Positions 21,451 to 33,639 are shown, counted from the stretch's first letter. The stretch is DNA of 64,000 bases from Riptortus pedestris (GCA_019009955.1 CM032229.1:82283001-82347000), one strand, 5' to 3'. The notes: generated from the letters alone by a model not told the origin. Made by a program: numbers and translations.

Positions 21451-23116
21451 ATCTAAAATTAGTGAATCATATTAAATACATACGCTGCTGGGGTCGGTAA
21501 GTGAAACATCAACGCCAAGTTTTGTTTAAATTATCATAAATTGTACCTTATGATCTTTTCGTTTCAATTTAAAACTTATTTTGAGATATTCGTTATTAGG
21601 TCCTTGATTTTTTTTTATGTATTGGTACTAAAGTAATATTTAGATTTCTAACCAAAACAAGAAAGACATAGTTATTTAAATTGTCGCATAAGACCTTGGA
21701 ACGGGAAAAGACTCTTCGAAAGTAATGAAGCAGGAATATTGTTAATCGTAAGGCAAATAATTTGCCTAAATAATAAAATAAGTATAACCTATAATAATAA
21801 AACTCAGATTTATAAGAAATTATGACCAAACATAAAATATGTTAACCCATAATACAGTAATACATACAAAAATGATAAAGTTTAGATATATTAAATCCAA
21901 TGGCAGTAACAAGAATTATGAAGAGACAGGAACCAACTTTAAATGTCAAAAGAGGTTGTTTCCTCAATCAACTGAAATTAAAAAAAACATTTGGTTGAGA
22001 TCAAGCTTAGAAGTAATGGAAACCCATTGAACCTCCAATGGTATTGAGCAGAAAATAAGTGAAGCCAAGCTTTTATAAACTGTTTATAGGTAATGAAAAT
22101 AAGATTATCCAAAAAAGGCAATGTGGGAGAATATTCTGATATATATCTTATTTATTCACAACACATTGGAACATATATTTATGGTTCCGCCAAATTATTG
22201 GTTATTAGATGGTATTAACATGCACTTCTTTTTCCATTTCAGATTTAAATCCCGAAATAGCTCTCTTTAAATCGCCAACCATTCCTGTTGCTCAAAACAA
22301 TGCACATAATTGAATAAATTAATTTATTGATTCTCAGAAAATAAAGAGGCCACAAGTGCTTCCAATTCTAATAAAGATATGTTTTTTTTTTTTTATTTCC
22401 CTTGGATATTCCATTCTCGTTTATAATCAATAATATTTCCGTTCACAATTTTTATATATATAAAAAAATAAAACCTTAGCAATTGCACGCCAAGGACAAT
22501 TTACCTCTCGATATAGGTGAGACCGGCAACATGTCTGCCTTCATTCTCTCAACATATTGGAGGGGACGAACAAAATGGAACTTCCTGTCGCTACCAATTT
22601 ATGTTACCCAAACTTTATCGAATTTTGGGCCTGTAAACAAATTTTCTTTCCTCTGCACTTACGCTTCGAACGCAATTCACGGACACATTCTTCAAATTTA
22701 TGCCTAAGCCAGCAAGATAAAAGGTACGTTATATCTTCAGCATTCTCCTAAGCTAGGCACGTACCATGACTCCAAGCTTTGCTGGGCTACCTATTGAAGG
22801 AGACGTCGGAAATTATTCTTAATTTCACAGACAAAACAAATGTAGATTTTATAAAACCAGCGTTTAGTTTTTAAAGGAATCACAAATTAATGAATGATAT
22901 TCCTTTCATTCTAAAATAAAATATTCAGTTTCACCAAACTTAGGTTCATAAAAAAAAGTACTCACAAAAGAATTTTTCTAATTATTATCAATACTGAAAT
23001 TAAATTTTAAAAAATAGGTCTTTATCATTAAGTGGGGTTAGAGTAGAATTTCTTCAGAAATATAGAATTTCGCTGTAATTATCCTCATCAACGGTTTGTA
23101 CACTTTAGCACATAAG
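21451..23116. other. No gene recognised
   Basis: AT-rich with small overlapping open frames (for example 22483-22751) and no domain. Nothing repetitive was identified. Confidence 0.45.
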
Positions 23117-23451
23117 TAAAAAGTCCACTGCTGCATAAACTAAGCAGATCCCCGCCCCCTGCTGCTATGGCACACTAGTAATGTCATCTCACAATATATT
23201 TTCTATTTCCTAGTAAAATCCGATGACTAGAAGTGGGGGATTACTTGAGGTGGAGAACAGTATTTATGGATGCCACTTATAATTTAAAATACAAAAACAT
23301 GTAAAGACCAACAAACAATTGTGGCCGATCTATAGTTTAACAAAGTTGGTCGTATAACAATTTTTTATCCGACTCATAATAACATAAATATTTAGCCCCC
23401 CCCCTCTCCTATTCCTAATGTAAAGTTAAGAACTTAAAAACTTAAACGATG
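23117..23451 (-). mobile_element. Family A, old decayed copy
   Basis: Decayed 3' end (AAAAAGTCCACTGCTGC, CTAAGCAGAT) followed by core and a C-rich run at about 23396-23406. It is much more diverged than the other copies. Confidence 0.55.
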
Positions 23452-23712
23452 ACGTCATGATACGTATTTTCAAGTACTTAAAATGATAAAGGTCCGTTGA
23501 AAAAAAAAATTGGTTTATAATTAAACAATGTCATGAATACAATCTAGTAATACTACATTGAATTATAATAAAAAATAAATTAATATTTAAATGTCCAATG
23601 TAACATTTCTCAGAGACCTCTTATTCCTAAAAAAATAAAAAATGGTTATAATTCTATTAATACTATTATACTTCTGGTAATTTGGAATGCAAGCAAAATT
23701 TTTGATAACAAA
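23452..23712 (-). repeat. Interspersed repeat C, copy 2
   Basis: The reverse complement of 12335-12597, with shared blocks GTATAATAGTATTAAT, TTCATGACATTGTTTAATTA and GTTATCAAAA. In element orientation it is followed by family A core, so C again lies 5' of family A sequence. Confidence 0.65.
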
Positions 23713-24679
23713 AATAAATCAATATTTAGAAAAATAAATAATAATCCTATATTGAAGCATAAAGTGGAAAAAGGTGTAAACCCACAGCAGGAGCAAAACT
23801 TATTCAAGGGGTCATCTTTAGTTTGTATGTGCATTCTAAAGAACTTGCCACTTTATAAGTAAAACAGAAAGAAAAATTTCTTTAAATTACCAGAAGACAG
23901 GCTTTTACAATAAGTTTAAAACAAAAAAAAAAAACTGATGAATTTGTATAAATACTTGCAATTTCCCCGCCTTGAATTCTTATACTGCCGCGATGTGCAT
24001 GCTTTATCTGATCTGGTTATTCTGCATCGTTAACTGAAACCCTTGAGAGCATTCTTTTTTCTGTGGAGATTTTAATCTTAACTCAAAAGTGTTCCAATTT
24101 TTCTCCTAACTCGCCTACTTTAATGTCTAGATGTTGTGTAAAGATTTCATTTTAAGTACAGTTTCTCCCTTTTGAAATGTTGGTTTCAGCTCATCAGAGG
24201 CTGAACTACATAATTCGACTTTAACCTTCAACTTAATCTATACCTCTACTAGCTTCGCTCCACAAGACGCCTCATCAGGAGAAAATATAATACAACGAGG
24301 TAACTTATCTAACGGCTACATCGTAATATAGGACATTCCACTAGCCGTGTCACAATGAACAAGACGACCTCGCGATTAAATAGACCCCTGACTTTAATTT
24401 TGAAAACATAAATATACTTTAAAAAAGAAAGAAATTGTTCAGTCGTCAGTTTGAATTTTAAACTTCCCGCGCTCGCAGTGTTCATAGACCCGCCACACAC
24501 ACATGCATATCGCCAAGGCCGTGGCTACAGCGGAAAACCTTCAGGCAGTTCAAGAAGGCATCGGCCAACAACAAGGATAGAGTCAGTTGCTTTTAGACGC
24601 TCGCTGGGATCAGTTGCTCTCAGACGCTGGGGTCGTTCATACGGCCAGAGGGGCCTCCCTCCCCTACAGATCACCGCTT
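23713..24679. other. No gene recognised
   Basis: AT-rich to about 24450, then rising GC toward the period-15 repeat. No supported gene. Confidence 0.4.
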
Positions 24680-24739
24680 CGCTTCATAGATAACCGCTTC
24701 ACAGATAAACGCTTCATAGAGAACCGCTTCATCGACAAC
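24680..24739 (+). repeat. 15-bp tandem repeat, four units
   Basis: Units of CGCTTCATAGATAAC with one to three changes each. In one frame they give a five-residue repeat of the RFIDN/RFTDK/RFIEN type within an open frame at 24587-24922. Coding status is unproven. Confidence 0.85.
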
Positions 24740-25003
24740 CGCAGTTGGAAGTCACCCGAGATAGTCTATGTACCTCTACTAGAGTCAACAGGTTCATTTT
24801 GCTCCCGCCTTTCTTCTTCTCTGCCACGTGCTCATCCAGATTTATCACCGCAACAAGACTTCATCATCTCTTGGAAGTGCATGATTCCCGCAATTAACTA
24901 CCTAATAATGCTAGCATTATGAACGCAAGTATCGCATGAGTACTCATATATATTATAAGACCCACCGCTAATTTTGTATGTATAGTTATGGCCGCCATAT
25001 TAT

Positions 25004-25174
25004 TTCATAAAGTTTGTTTACTGCTTAAATCTCATGTTTTGTTATAGAGATATATTTAACTATTCAATTTACCTAATTCTTAACATATTAGTTCATAAAG
25101 TTTGTGTACTGCTTAAATTTCATTTCTTTATTTTCTTATTATACTTAACTATTCAATATACCTAATTCTTAAGA
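25004..25174 (+). repeat. Tandem duplication, period 88 bp
   Basis: TTCATAAAGTTTGT and ACTGCTTAAAT start both copies (25004 and 25092), and CTATTCAAT plus ACCTAATTCTTAA end them. It may lie within an LTR, given the primer-binding-like motif downstream. Confidence 0.8.
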
Positions 25175-25307
25175 GAACTCACATAGTTGTTTTGTTTTCT
25201 TTATTTATCTTTTTCCCTCATCTCTCCATGAGAACTAACAAATGTTTCAGTCTAAATTCTCTCCCAACTTTTTCTTGCCTTTAACACAAGATTTCCGCCA
25301 TTACATT

Positions 25308-25317
25308 TTGGTGCCGA
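25308..25317 (+). promoter_or_regulatory. Possible retroelement primer-binding site after an LTR end
   Basis: ATTACATTTTGGTGCCGAC resembles the LTR-end plus primer-binding junction of BEL/Pao elements. No matching second LTR or pol frame was found, so this is a guess from a short motif. Confidence 0.25.
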
Positions 25318-25477
25318 CATTTTCTATTATTACCGCTAAAGCTTACCCCACGCCCCTACAGAAATATAAGTAAGAGGAGGATAAAAGAGAATATGCACAT
25401 CATACAAAATACGAAAAACGTTATAAATAAGAAAACAAACATTAAACATGTAATTTATATATATTTTAATTGCCTAT

Positions 25478-25662
25478 TATTATTATTTAATAACGTCCAA
25501 TTTTTGCTACAATGACTAATTGGGACGGGTTATCGACAAGGTTACACTACCCTTTTCTCGCCAGGGTGTGACCAATGATTTCATTTAGCGAGTTCGTCTC
25601 TATTTAAATTTCTTTTTGTCCATGTGGGAATCGAAATCTAGGTTCAATTTATTACAAACTTT
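25478..25662 (-). mobile_element. tRNA-derived SINE, diverged
   Basis: Minus-orientation body (TAACGTCCAATTTTTGC, GGGACGGGTTATC on +) and the start of the tRNA-like part with B-box remnant GGGAATCGAA. Confidence 0.7.
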
Positions 25663-25740
25663 AAAGCGATGGTTCTTCAATTATAGTATAAATTTATCAT
25701 TTACAATTTAGACTGCATTTCATTCGGGATGATCGGCATA

Positions 25741-25774
25741 TTAGCAGATTTCCCTTAAGGGAAATCAGCTATTG
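25741..25774 (+). mobile_element. Family A, isolated 34-bp 5' end
   Basis: An undamaged 5' palindrome (TTAGCAGATTTCCCTTAAGG and on to CAGCTATTG) with no family A sequence after it. Confidence 0.75.
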
Positions 25775-26654
25775 TTTTTATTTCGCGACATATCGATATA
25801 AGGCATCTGACTTAACCCGCCATACTTTGAATGCCATTCTCTGACTAAGACGGCTAGTGGAAGGTCCTATATAACGATGTAGCCGTTAGTTTAGTAACCT
25901 CTTTGTATTATATTTTCTTCTGAAATGCACCTGAACTGAAATGGCAGCGATACTAGTCGAGAAATAGAAATGATTTTAATAATCATTTGAAATTTTCATT
26001 TTTGTTGGCCTTCCGCCATTGACTGGTGTATTGATTTAATTATATTCCCCTTGTTACCACTTGGTATGGTTAAATTATATTTTATGTTCTTTCCCACATA
26101 AGTTCAGTAGAATTTCTTTTTTAAATGTTTCTTCCTACCAGTTTCATCCAGGATTATTACGTTGTATTTTTTTTGTTTCTTGTCATAGATGAATAAGTCT
26201 CTAATGTGGCAATGCCAATATTTTTTAGCCTATAAACTATTTTATTAGTAACTTATATAGAAAACTTTGTAAATAATTTGGTACTTGATTAAATACATAA
26301 AATAAATATACTGAATAAATGCATTTTTCCTGGTTACAGAATCAAGAACACCAGTAGTTCCAAGAAAAACTAATATACCATTAGATACATTAATTATTAA
26401 ACCACAAAATTCAATAGAATGTGTTTTCATAAGATGCAGAAATCTCATGAAGGAAGGATGCTCTTTCACATTTATTCAAACACGTTTATCTTTATGATCT
26501 TATCAAAGTCTACCATTTACTTGTTTACAATTCTTACCTTCTACATGTAAGAAGAAAATGTAAAATTTAAAAAAAAAAAAAAAACTTTCTACATAGTATC
26601 AAAAGAATTTTTTTTTTTTTTTTAGAAAAAACCTGTATTTTACCTTTTCACCAT
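25775..26654. other. No confident gene
   Basis: Mostly AT-rich. At about 26340-26490 (+) an acceptor-like CTGGTTACAG precedes an open stretch with TPVVPRKTNIPLDTLIIKP. This could be a stray exon but lacks a convincing donor or partner. Poly(A)/poly(T) runs lie at 26567-26625. Confidence 0.3.
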
Positions 26655-26745
26655 ATCGGCCATTAGGAAAATCGGCTGTTGTTGGTTGTGCTCATGATGC
26701 GATTTTCGATGACGAAAATGAGACTCGTTCTAAACTATATAAACT
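26655..26745 (+). mobile_element. Family A, decayed 5' fragment
   Basis: GGAAAATCGGCTGTTG, CTCATGATGCGATTTTCG and GACGAAAATGAGACTCGTTC match the 5' third of family A with deletions. Confidence 0.55.
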
Positions 26746-26999
26746 CGACAGAAAAAATCGAGGCACGTTTCTATGGCAAAATCGCTGTCTTATGAATTAC
26801 TTATATATTTCCCCAAACTGAACTTAGACCAAATTCACTCTTAATATTAAAGTTTCAGTGTAAAGTCAATCTTTTTTTGCAACTGGTATGAGAGTGCTGA
26901 CACTATGCTAAGAATTGTTCTAGAAGCAATATTAGGGCCCGTATTGTTGCTTTTGTTGAGAATGTTAGGAGCCACAGGAGGTTGTTGAGTATATGCAAC

Positions 27000-27850
27000 T
27001 AAGGCATTAGATCTACCAGAAGGTTCGAGGGGCCATTCATAAATACCGCGATAGTGGACAATTCACTTAGATGATAGGTTCAGTCCAAAGCAACTGACCA
27101 GGGCTGCGGCCGATTTGTTGTAATGGAAACCCTGAGAAACTGGCTTGAGACGGGCCGTCTCAGTTTTGCGTTTTGCCGTCTCTCAGTTTTGCGGGCCGCA
27201 ATGTGGCAATAAGTGCACCAGCCTCTGGAGGGTTACAGCAATAACACCTCAGCTGACAACACTCTGCAGTGTAGCTCGCCTTAGGTTTGACCAGATACAC
27301 CAACATTAGACTAACAATGAATAAGCCAATGTTCTTGTCAATGGGCAAGCCGTAAGAGAGTGTGGAGGCGACAGTGTGAGCGCTCTGTGACCTGCAACAT
27401 CAATGGGAAGTCTTCGGCTTTGGAGTGCTCCATGGTGGTCTCGCCTGGAATAAGGTTGCACGGAAATACGGAGCTTCATGCCGTTTCTAGATCATCTTTG
27501 AATACTCAGACCTATATTTCAGACATCCTAAATAACTTCCGTTTCCCCCTCAGTTGGTAAAGGGTTTCTCTTGTTACAAGATTACAGAAGATCACACATT
27601 GCGAAAATTGTAATCCAATATCTTGCTGAAGTCAGCAACCGCTAATTGGACGATCCAACCCTAATCCCAGATCTTAGGACAAGCTGGGCAGAAGTATTCA
27701 GAGAAGACTGAATCCTCCTGATAACCTTCAGTCAGTTAAAACAGGTCATATCGAAGAAAGGGGGAAAATCCCACAAAAAATGGTCGAAAATCTCATCTGG
27801 AGAATGCTGAGAAAATTTAAAAAAAGTGGTCAACGTAATCCCAAATAACG
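27000..27850 (+). pseudogene. Tc1/mariner-type transposase remnant
   Basis: Fragments of a Tc1-family DDE transposase run in order across several frames. 27358-27560 gives VWRRQCER and TQTYISDILNNF, equivalent to the VWRRPGER and Q-x-YIDEIL blocks of Tc1-like enzymes. 27570-27700 gives AKIVIQYLAEV and a degraded SPDLNPIEH region (TLIPDLRTSWAEVF). 27700-27830 gives RRLNPPDNLQSV, IEERGKIPQ and ENLIWRMLRK, equivalent to the C-terminal block after the catalytic acid. Stops and frameshifts break it. Inverted repeats and TA duplications were not located, so the limits are approximate. Confidence 0.75.
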
Positions 27851-27990
27851 TAACATTTTTTTCAACATATGTAGGTAAAATAGGTTATATGTACTAGCTA
27901 GCCACACATATTAGTGGATTTAGACTGTCATAACTTTGAAGTGGAATGAAGAACTAAATCTAAAACTCCAATAGTCCAATAGTTATTGGT

Positions 27991-28188
27991 ATGAGTGAGG
28001 GCTCCAAAGAAAACTTAGATAATGCAATGGCAAGACTAAAAACTGCTTTAGAAGAATTAAACAAAGCTTCAAATGCTGTGATTAATGAGTCATTAGCAAA
28101 CGCAAGATTGCATACACAAAACTTAGTAAATGATGCCAAAGATCTTCAAACTTCATATCATTATAAAAATGATGCTGTGATACAAGAG
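27991..28188 (+). CDS. Gene 1, exon 1: helix-rich protein of unknown function
   Basis: 66 codons from an ATG at 27991, the first in frame after an upstream TAA, to a good donor (GAG/GTAAGC, phase 0). The residues are mostly Ala, Leu, Lys, Asn and Glu with a heptad-like spacing (LDNAMARLKTALEELNKA), so a long amphipathic helix or coiled coil is likely. There is no signal peptide or membrane segment in the part seen. Reading on past the donor adds only 16 codons before a stop. I recognise no family. A further 5' exon is possible, since AG acceptors lie just upstream of the ATG. Confidence 0.6.
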
Positions 28189-28284
28189 GTAAGCAAACTA
28201 CTGGGCAGATTTGTTTATACCAATGCTCGTTGGGAATAACCAGTAAAATACACATTTTGCTTGAATAGTGAATTATAATAATAC

Positions 28285-28482
28285 TGTAGTTGCAAATGCA
28301 GGGCTCATGTGAGTTAGGGCATTAAAGACTTCGTAAACTTTGGGTTCAATTCCTATGTGGGCAATAGGTTTATGTTGTGACAAACTCACTAGGTAAAATT
28401 CTGAGTCCCATCCTGACTAGAAATGGTTATTATCCCATTCGGGTAAATATCCAGTCCCAATTAGTATTAGAATGCAGAGTGG
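28285..28482 (+). mobile_element. tRNA-derived SINE in the intron of gene 1, diverged
   Basis: GGCTCATGTGAGTTAGGG and B-box-like GGTTCAATTCC, then the family body (CTGAGTCCCATCCTGACTAG). Confidence 0.65.
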
Positions 28483-28589
28483 CCGTTCACAGCAGTAGTC
28501 TGGTCAGACTAGTTACGACTAAAAAATATCCAACGCGGAAGTTACGTAACTAAATTAGGTAAGAGAAAGTAATAGTCTTATAAAGGTCA

Positions 28590-28790
28590 TGGATAAAAAG
28601 GAGGGTGAGACTTCTTGGACATGTAACAAGACCCAGTAGATAGAGGTAGAGGGAGGCCTAGACAATTATTTTTAGAAGAAACCAAACATTTTACGAATTT
28701 CACTGGGCTTAGTAATTTGAAAAGAGCAGCATCCGAAAAAAAAACTTTGATTACACCTTTAGTTCATTATGATGATGTTGATGGTGATTC
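28590..28790 (+). pseudogene. LINE reverse transcriptase 3' remnant in the intron of gene 1
   Basis: KRRVRLLGHVTR in one frame and then RGRGRPRQLFLEE and FTGLSNLKRAASE in another match the C-terminal end of RTE-like endonuclease/reverse transcriptase ORFs (usual form R-R-L-R-x-L-G-H-V, then GRGRPR-x-x-W). It is followed by a TGATGATG stretch. One frameshift separates the two parts and nothing upstream is recognisable. Confidence 0.6.
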
Positions 28791-29669
28791 AATCAGTGGC
28801 GACTCGCGTATAGGCACTGTGGAACTGCAGCACCCCCAATTTCCACTTGATATTATCTATAACATTTAATATAATGAGCCTTTTTTCTTTAATTCTTTCT
28901 ACTTGTATAATATATAATCCTTAAGCTTAATGCACAGTAACCATCCTCCAGTTTATGAAAAAAGATAAAAAAATCTTTGTATGGAATTGTCCGCTTCACA
29001 GTTCCAGCGGCGAGGTGTTTGACTGCTGTGTGCATGCCCACACAGGAAGCTCCAGGCGTGGCTGCAAGGGAGAGAGAGAACTGTCGTTCCCGCAGTGCCA
29101 ACCCTCGCGTGCTAAGGCTAAACATTTTCTGGAGCAGCACCCCCACTAATTTTAGCTACGAGCTGCCACTGGATTCAATCCTTTTTGACGGGAACCAGAC
29201 TTTGGGGTAAAACTAGATTTATTTAGCCGTATGGGCGGTAATATTTTATGTACATTAATATTCTCCCAGTAACCATTCCTTGCTTCATGCCTAAAACCAT
29301 GTGACTGTAATTAGTGAATATAAAGGCATTATTCAGAGCTGACATAAATTCAATCTTTATAATTTGATGGGTAACGCGTATTATTTCAATTCATTTACGG
29401 GTAACAAGTATTTTGAACATAAATTTGTCCAATTGTCACTTTTTATTACATATTATAACAAATGAAGGTCAATATAAATAATTTACATGTTACTGGAAAT
29501 TCGTGTAATGCGATGAAAGCGACGTAATGATTTTCAGCAAAGGTTGATGCATTATTTTATAATTCCACTTTTATCAGTACACAAACAAATGACTATCCCA
29601 ACGATCTGACCATAAAAATAAAATTGTATTCTATAATACTTTAATTATAACCACTACATTTATTTACAG

Positions 29670-29894
29670 TTCCTAGCCAATTTAAGGAAAATAAGGCACT
29701 CTGTAATTGAACTGCGAAAGGCAAGTATTAGTGAGGATTTGAAGCAAAATTTGCTTGAAGAACTGCAAGACCTCCAGCGCATGGTTCACCGGCGTTTGAC
29801 AGACCTTGCCCGGGACTTAGCAGAGAGGCTGGCTGCCATAGGTACATTGCTAGCAGAGGCTTCATCAAGTGCCGTTCCAGCAATAAGCAGGTGA
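29670..29894 (+). CDS. Gene 1, exon 2: helix-rich protein of unknown function
   Basis: An acceptor TATTTACAG at 29661-29669 opens this exon in the frame left by exon 1. It adds 74 codons, again helix-forming and charged (LKQNLLEELQDLQRMVHRRL, then LARDLAERLAAIGTLLAEA), making about 140 residues in all. The frame ends AGG TGA, with AATAAA three bases after the stop. The same bases also form a donor (AGCAG/GTGAAA, phase 2), so either this is the last exon or more exons follow. The good splice sites and matching composition of both exons make a real gene likely. Function unknown. Confidence 0.6.
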   Translation, partial: FLANLRKIRHSVIELRKASISEDLKQNLLEELQDLQRMVHRRLTDLARDLAERLAAIGTLLAEASSSAVPAISR

Positions 29895-30551
29895 AATAAA
29901 AGTTGGCAATGAAGAGATATGTAGTTGTTTTGATTAACTGCCATAAATGTCACATACTGGGTTCGAATCACTAAGTCGTCTCAAAGCATTTGCATCAATT
30001 TTTGACTCATAAACAGTATTCAGCAAAGTTTGTTCATAAAAGTTTTCTTCCCGTACAACAAACTTGGAAATGGCACTAAAAAACATGATTCCATTATAGC
30101 CCAAACACACACTAATTTATACTTATTCTCTAGACTCATTAAAAACTCTTCGACACATTTACGCCATTAATCCAATAGCACAGAACACAAGACATTAAAT
30201 TTATAAACGACCAACATACGGAAACACAATTCCTCTGCATTGGCTGCCAGGACACGAAGACCATAATAGCATAGCTAACCAGCGGGCTTAAATAATTATC
30301 AAACAAACTGAATGAACAGAAACTAGCTCGCTATATGAAAATAGTAAGTCCTATACGAAAAGGTAGAAGGTAAGGTGAAATTACAATCAAGGAAAACTAC
30401 GTTTTGATAAAAGAAGTTTTTCTACAGATTAAGGGTCGGCAATCACTCCTAACATAAATACTGACAATGGCAGACATCATGAAATGCATATTATAAATAC
30501 TACAACAAATACTTTACTATAAAACACAGCGTTGCCTTTAATCTCTAATGT
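29895..30551. other. No feature recognised
   Basis: AT-rich, with no repeat or exon that I can support. Confidence 0.45.
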
Positions 30552-30722
30552 TAATTCCTAGAGTGACGAGTTCGATTCCCGCCTTGGTAAAGGAATGTAT
30601 TTAGTGACGGAATTCATTAAATAAAATCCTTAGTCCCACCCTGATTAGAAAAGTGTGGTAACCTGTAGGTAACCCGTCCCAATTAGCCTTAGTTGCAAAA
30701 AGTGGACGTAAATAAATAATTT
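30552..30722 (+). mobile_element. tRNA-derived SINE, 5'-truncated
   Basis: Starts at CCTAGAGTGACGAG with an intact B box GTTCGATTCCC, then the full body and tail AATAAATAATTT. The A-box half is missing. Confidence 0.8.
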
Positions 30723-31744
30723 AAAAAAATCAATGAAAAGACCTAGACATCCCAAGATATGGCTGAATTCCTAACTAGTGGCGGCAGTCAATTTGTTCTC
30801 TGTAGCGTAATAATTGAAATTACCAAAGGTTCATTTAATATATTCTGAAGACTAAGTATGGAAGTATATGGAAGAATTTATGATATTTAAAAAAAAATTT
30901 CAATAAATATTTAGGTTTTAGCAATTAAGAGATTTTAAGGAATGAGGCGAATTGGTGACTTTATCTTTTTATGAGATATTTGCGTTGGGAAGAAACAGAA
31001 ACATTGGACATGTGTTCATGTACCAAGCATGAAGCATCATCTCGATACCAAAGTGCCAGGAGTATACAGTGCGCGGCTCGGAATAAATCGGTGAGACAGG
31101 CAGATTAATCAGTAGCAGGGTCGGAGACCATGTGAAAAGTGTAAAAAGTTTTGGACTGAATGCTCACCAATGGAGAAAAATGATTTGTTCACCAACCATC
31201 ATATCAAATTCGATTAGTTAAAGTGCTGGCAAAAGATGATCGATGGAATGAATCGTATAAGAAGCAATAGAGATAGTGAAATGTACTAATGACGTCAACA
31301 GAAAAGGATATTGAAGATAGAGCACTTTGGAAGCCCATTATTCCATGTAGACGGAAGCATATTATCAAATTTGACATAATCACAAGGAAACATGAGCACA
31401 AGAAAATACCTTAAGGAAGGGGGAGGCTCCCCCACGCGACCCTAACAAGAAAAGTTATACACCTGAATAAACAATATAGCCCCAATAGGATCTCATCGGT
31501 ATAAGAAAGATCCCTGAGGATGCTATCAGTATGTTTAGTGAAACGTCGGTCAGAAACATAAAGATATCTTGTCTGTCTGACCACTCGTCTATTGGAGGTG
31601 GAGGTGTTGACAAGGACCTTATTTAAACATGTGAAACTAATGATCAAGTTCAACGATAATACCACCAGATTCAAGAGAGAAACTGCACTGTTGGGCATTA
31701 TATAAATTCTCCTGTTGCTACCCCAGTGTATCTATACAATTGAA
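30723..31744. other. No gene; one hammerhead-like motif
   Basis: Mostly unrecognised. At 31514-31543 (+) CTGAGGA, a possible short stem, GAAA and then CGTC occur, as in Penelope-type terminal sequences. Open frames at 31204-31401 (-) and 31411-31698 (-) have no recognisable domain. Confidence 0.4.
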
Positions 31745-33607
31745 TGCCGGAGCTGTGCATGTGTAGTCCAAAAAACAATTTACTAAAGCTAGTGCTGTAA
31801 TTTGTAATGAATCAGAATCAGTTTTATCTCAATAACTCAAATTTTAGTAATCCAAAAAAGAAAGAAGGGGGGGGGGTCAACAAAACGTATTTGCATATAT
31901 CTCACAAAGCAAAGGTTCAATGAAAACAATATTTGGTATTTACGCTTCGAATAATGTGGTTTATTATATAACAGATTATTGTTTATGTAACACTAGTACT
32001 ATTGGTGGTTTACTGAAGGCTGAAAACTGAAAAATGCAAATATATCGGTTAATATTCTCGATAGAGAATAAATGTATATAGCAATATTAAGAGTAAATTT
32101 AATTTTCAAAACGATTTATTCTATCCACTTTTTTGATCCGACTTATAGGTACGGAGATATTTCGAATTTTAGAAAATCCGCGCCAGGGGTTTACCCTCCC
32201 CTAGTCCGATTTCAGCCATTAACGAACTTGATCTTTCTTTTTACATAAAATGACTAAATATCGAGTTTGGTAACGATCAAACAAAAATTGTGAACTAGAG
32301 TGGTAACAAATAAATATATATGTATATGTGTGTGTGTGTGTATATATATATAAATTGTAACCTCTGTTTGTACATTGATTTTTTTCGCGAAATTTCACGA
32401 TAGCTTTTCGTTTCACATTTCATAGACACCATAACTGCATTTTGTTTCTTTGGTGTCTGTTTGTTTGTTTGATGTTTGTTTGTTACCTTTTCACACATAA
32501 ACGGCTGAACCGAATTTTATGAAACTTGGTATGCATATTACTACTAACCAAACTTAGACTTTAGGCTATATTAATAACTTCTGAGACGAACAGGAATGGG
32601 GGTTATAAGGGAGGCCTGAAATTAAAAATAGCGATATTTCGTTTCTTATTTGTTTTTCGGCAAATATGACATAACAAAAGTTGTTAATTATGTTATTTAG
32701 AGTAACTTTTGTTATATACACTTTTTTCGTATACCGAATTATAAACGAGATATACGCTAAAACCTATAGCGGAAGTGAACAATTTTATTTGGGACAAAAG
32801 ACCAAACCGAAATAAATAAAACTCGGTATGTGTATTAGCACTAACGCTTTCATTATATCAAGCCATACTAACGTTTCTAGGGACGGGTAGGAGTGGGGAT
32901 TGTAAGGGAGGCCTGAAATTAAAAATAGCGCTATTTCGTTTTCTATTGGTTTTTCTGCAAATATGCACATGGCACAAGTTGTTTATTTTGTTATTTAAAG
33001 TAACTTTTGTTATTCATTTTTGTCGCATAACAACGTATAAACGAGATATACACTAAAAACTAGAGCGGGTGGCAACAATTTTGTTGGGCACTAACGATTG
33101 AACCGAACTTAAAAAAACTCGGAATGTGAATTAGCATTAATTCTTCCATGATTATAAGATATATTAAAATTTTTAGGTCCAAATGGTAGTGGGGGTTATG
33201 AGGGAGGCCTGAAATGAAAAATTATGATATTCCGATTCCAATTGGTTTTTCAACGATTTTCTATAAAAATACAATCATTAGTAGGTCAACGATGATTTTT
33301 TGGGAATTGCCGGGTTTATTAGCTAGATTGTATATACAAAATAAGTACATTATACATGATATTTAACTATAATAAATGCTATCCATGATTATGATTTGAA
33401 TTATTCACGGTGTGTCAAACAGTGGAGAGGGAATGATTAGAGACTTATTTTCATTTATTCTTCAAATCTAAAATTATTTTTCCATAAGTCGCCCAAGGGA
33501 CCCTTACGGATAAAAGTGCGCCTAGACGGGAAGAGCAGTTGCCAAAAACAAAATAAAATCTTTCCGTCTCAAATGATTTCCTGAGCGAAGCCGGGTACCT
33601 TGGCTAG

Positions 33608-33639
<32 letters not shown>

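Noticed and set aside
22480..22751. Possible LTR end and primer-binding site on the minus strand (TTGGTAGCGACAGG)
   Set aside because: Only a short motif; no paired LTR, gag or pol nearby.
26340..26492. Stray exon with TPVVPRKTNIPLD
   Set aside because: Acceptor-like site is present but there is no good donor and no neighbour exon in phase; kept only as a note.
31204..31698. Two minus-strand frames of 65 and 95 codons
   Set aside because: Hydrophobic chance translations of AT-rich DNA, with no domain on either strand.
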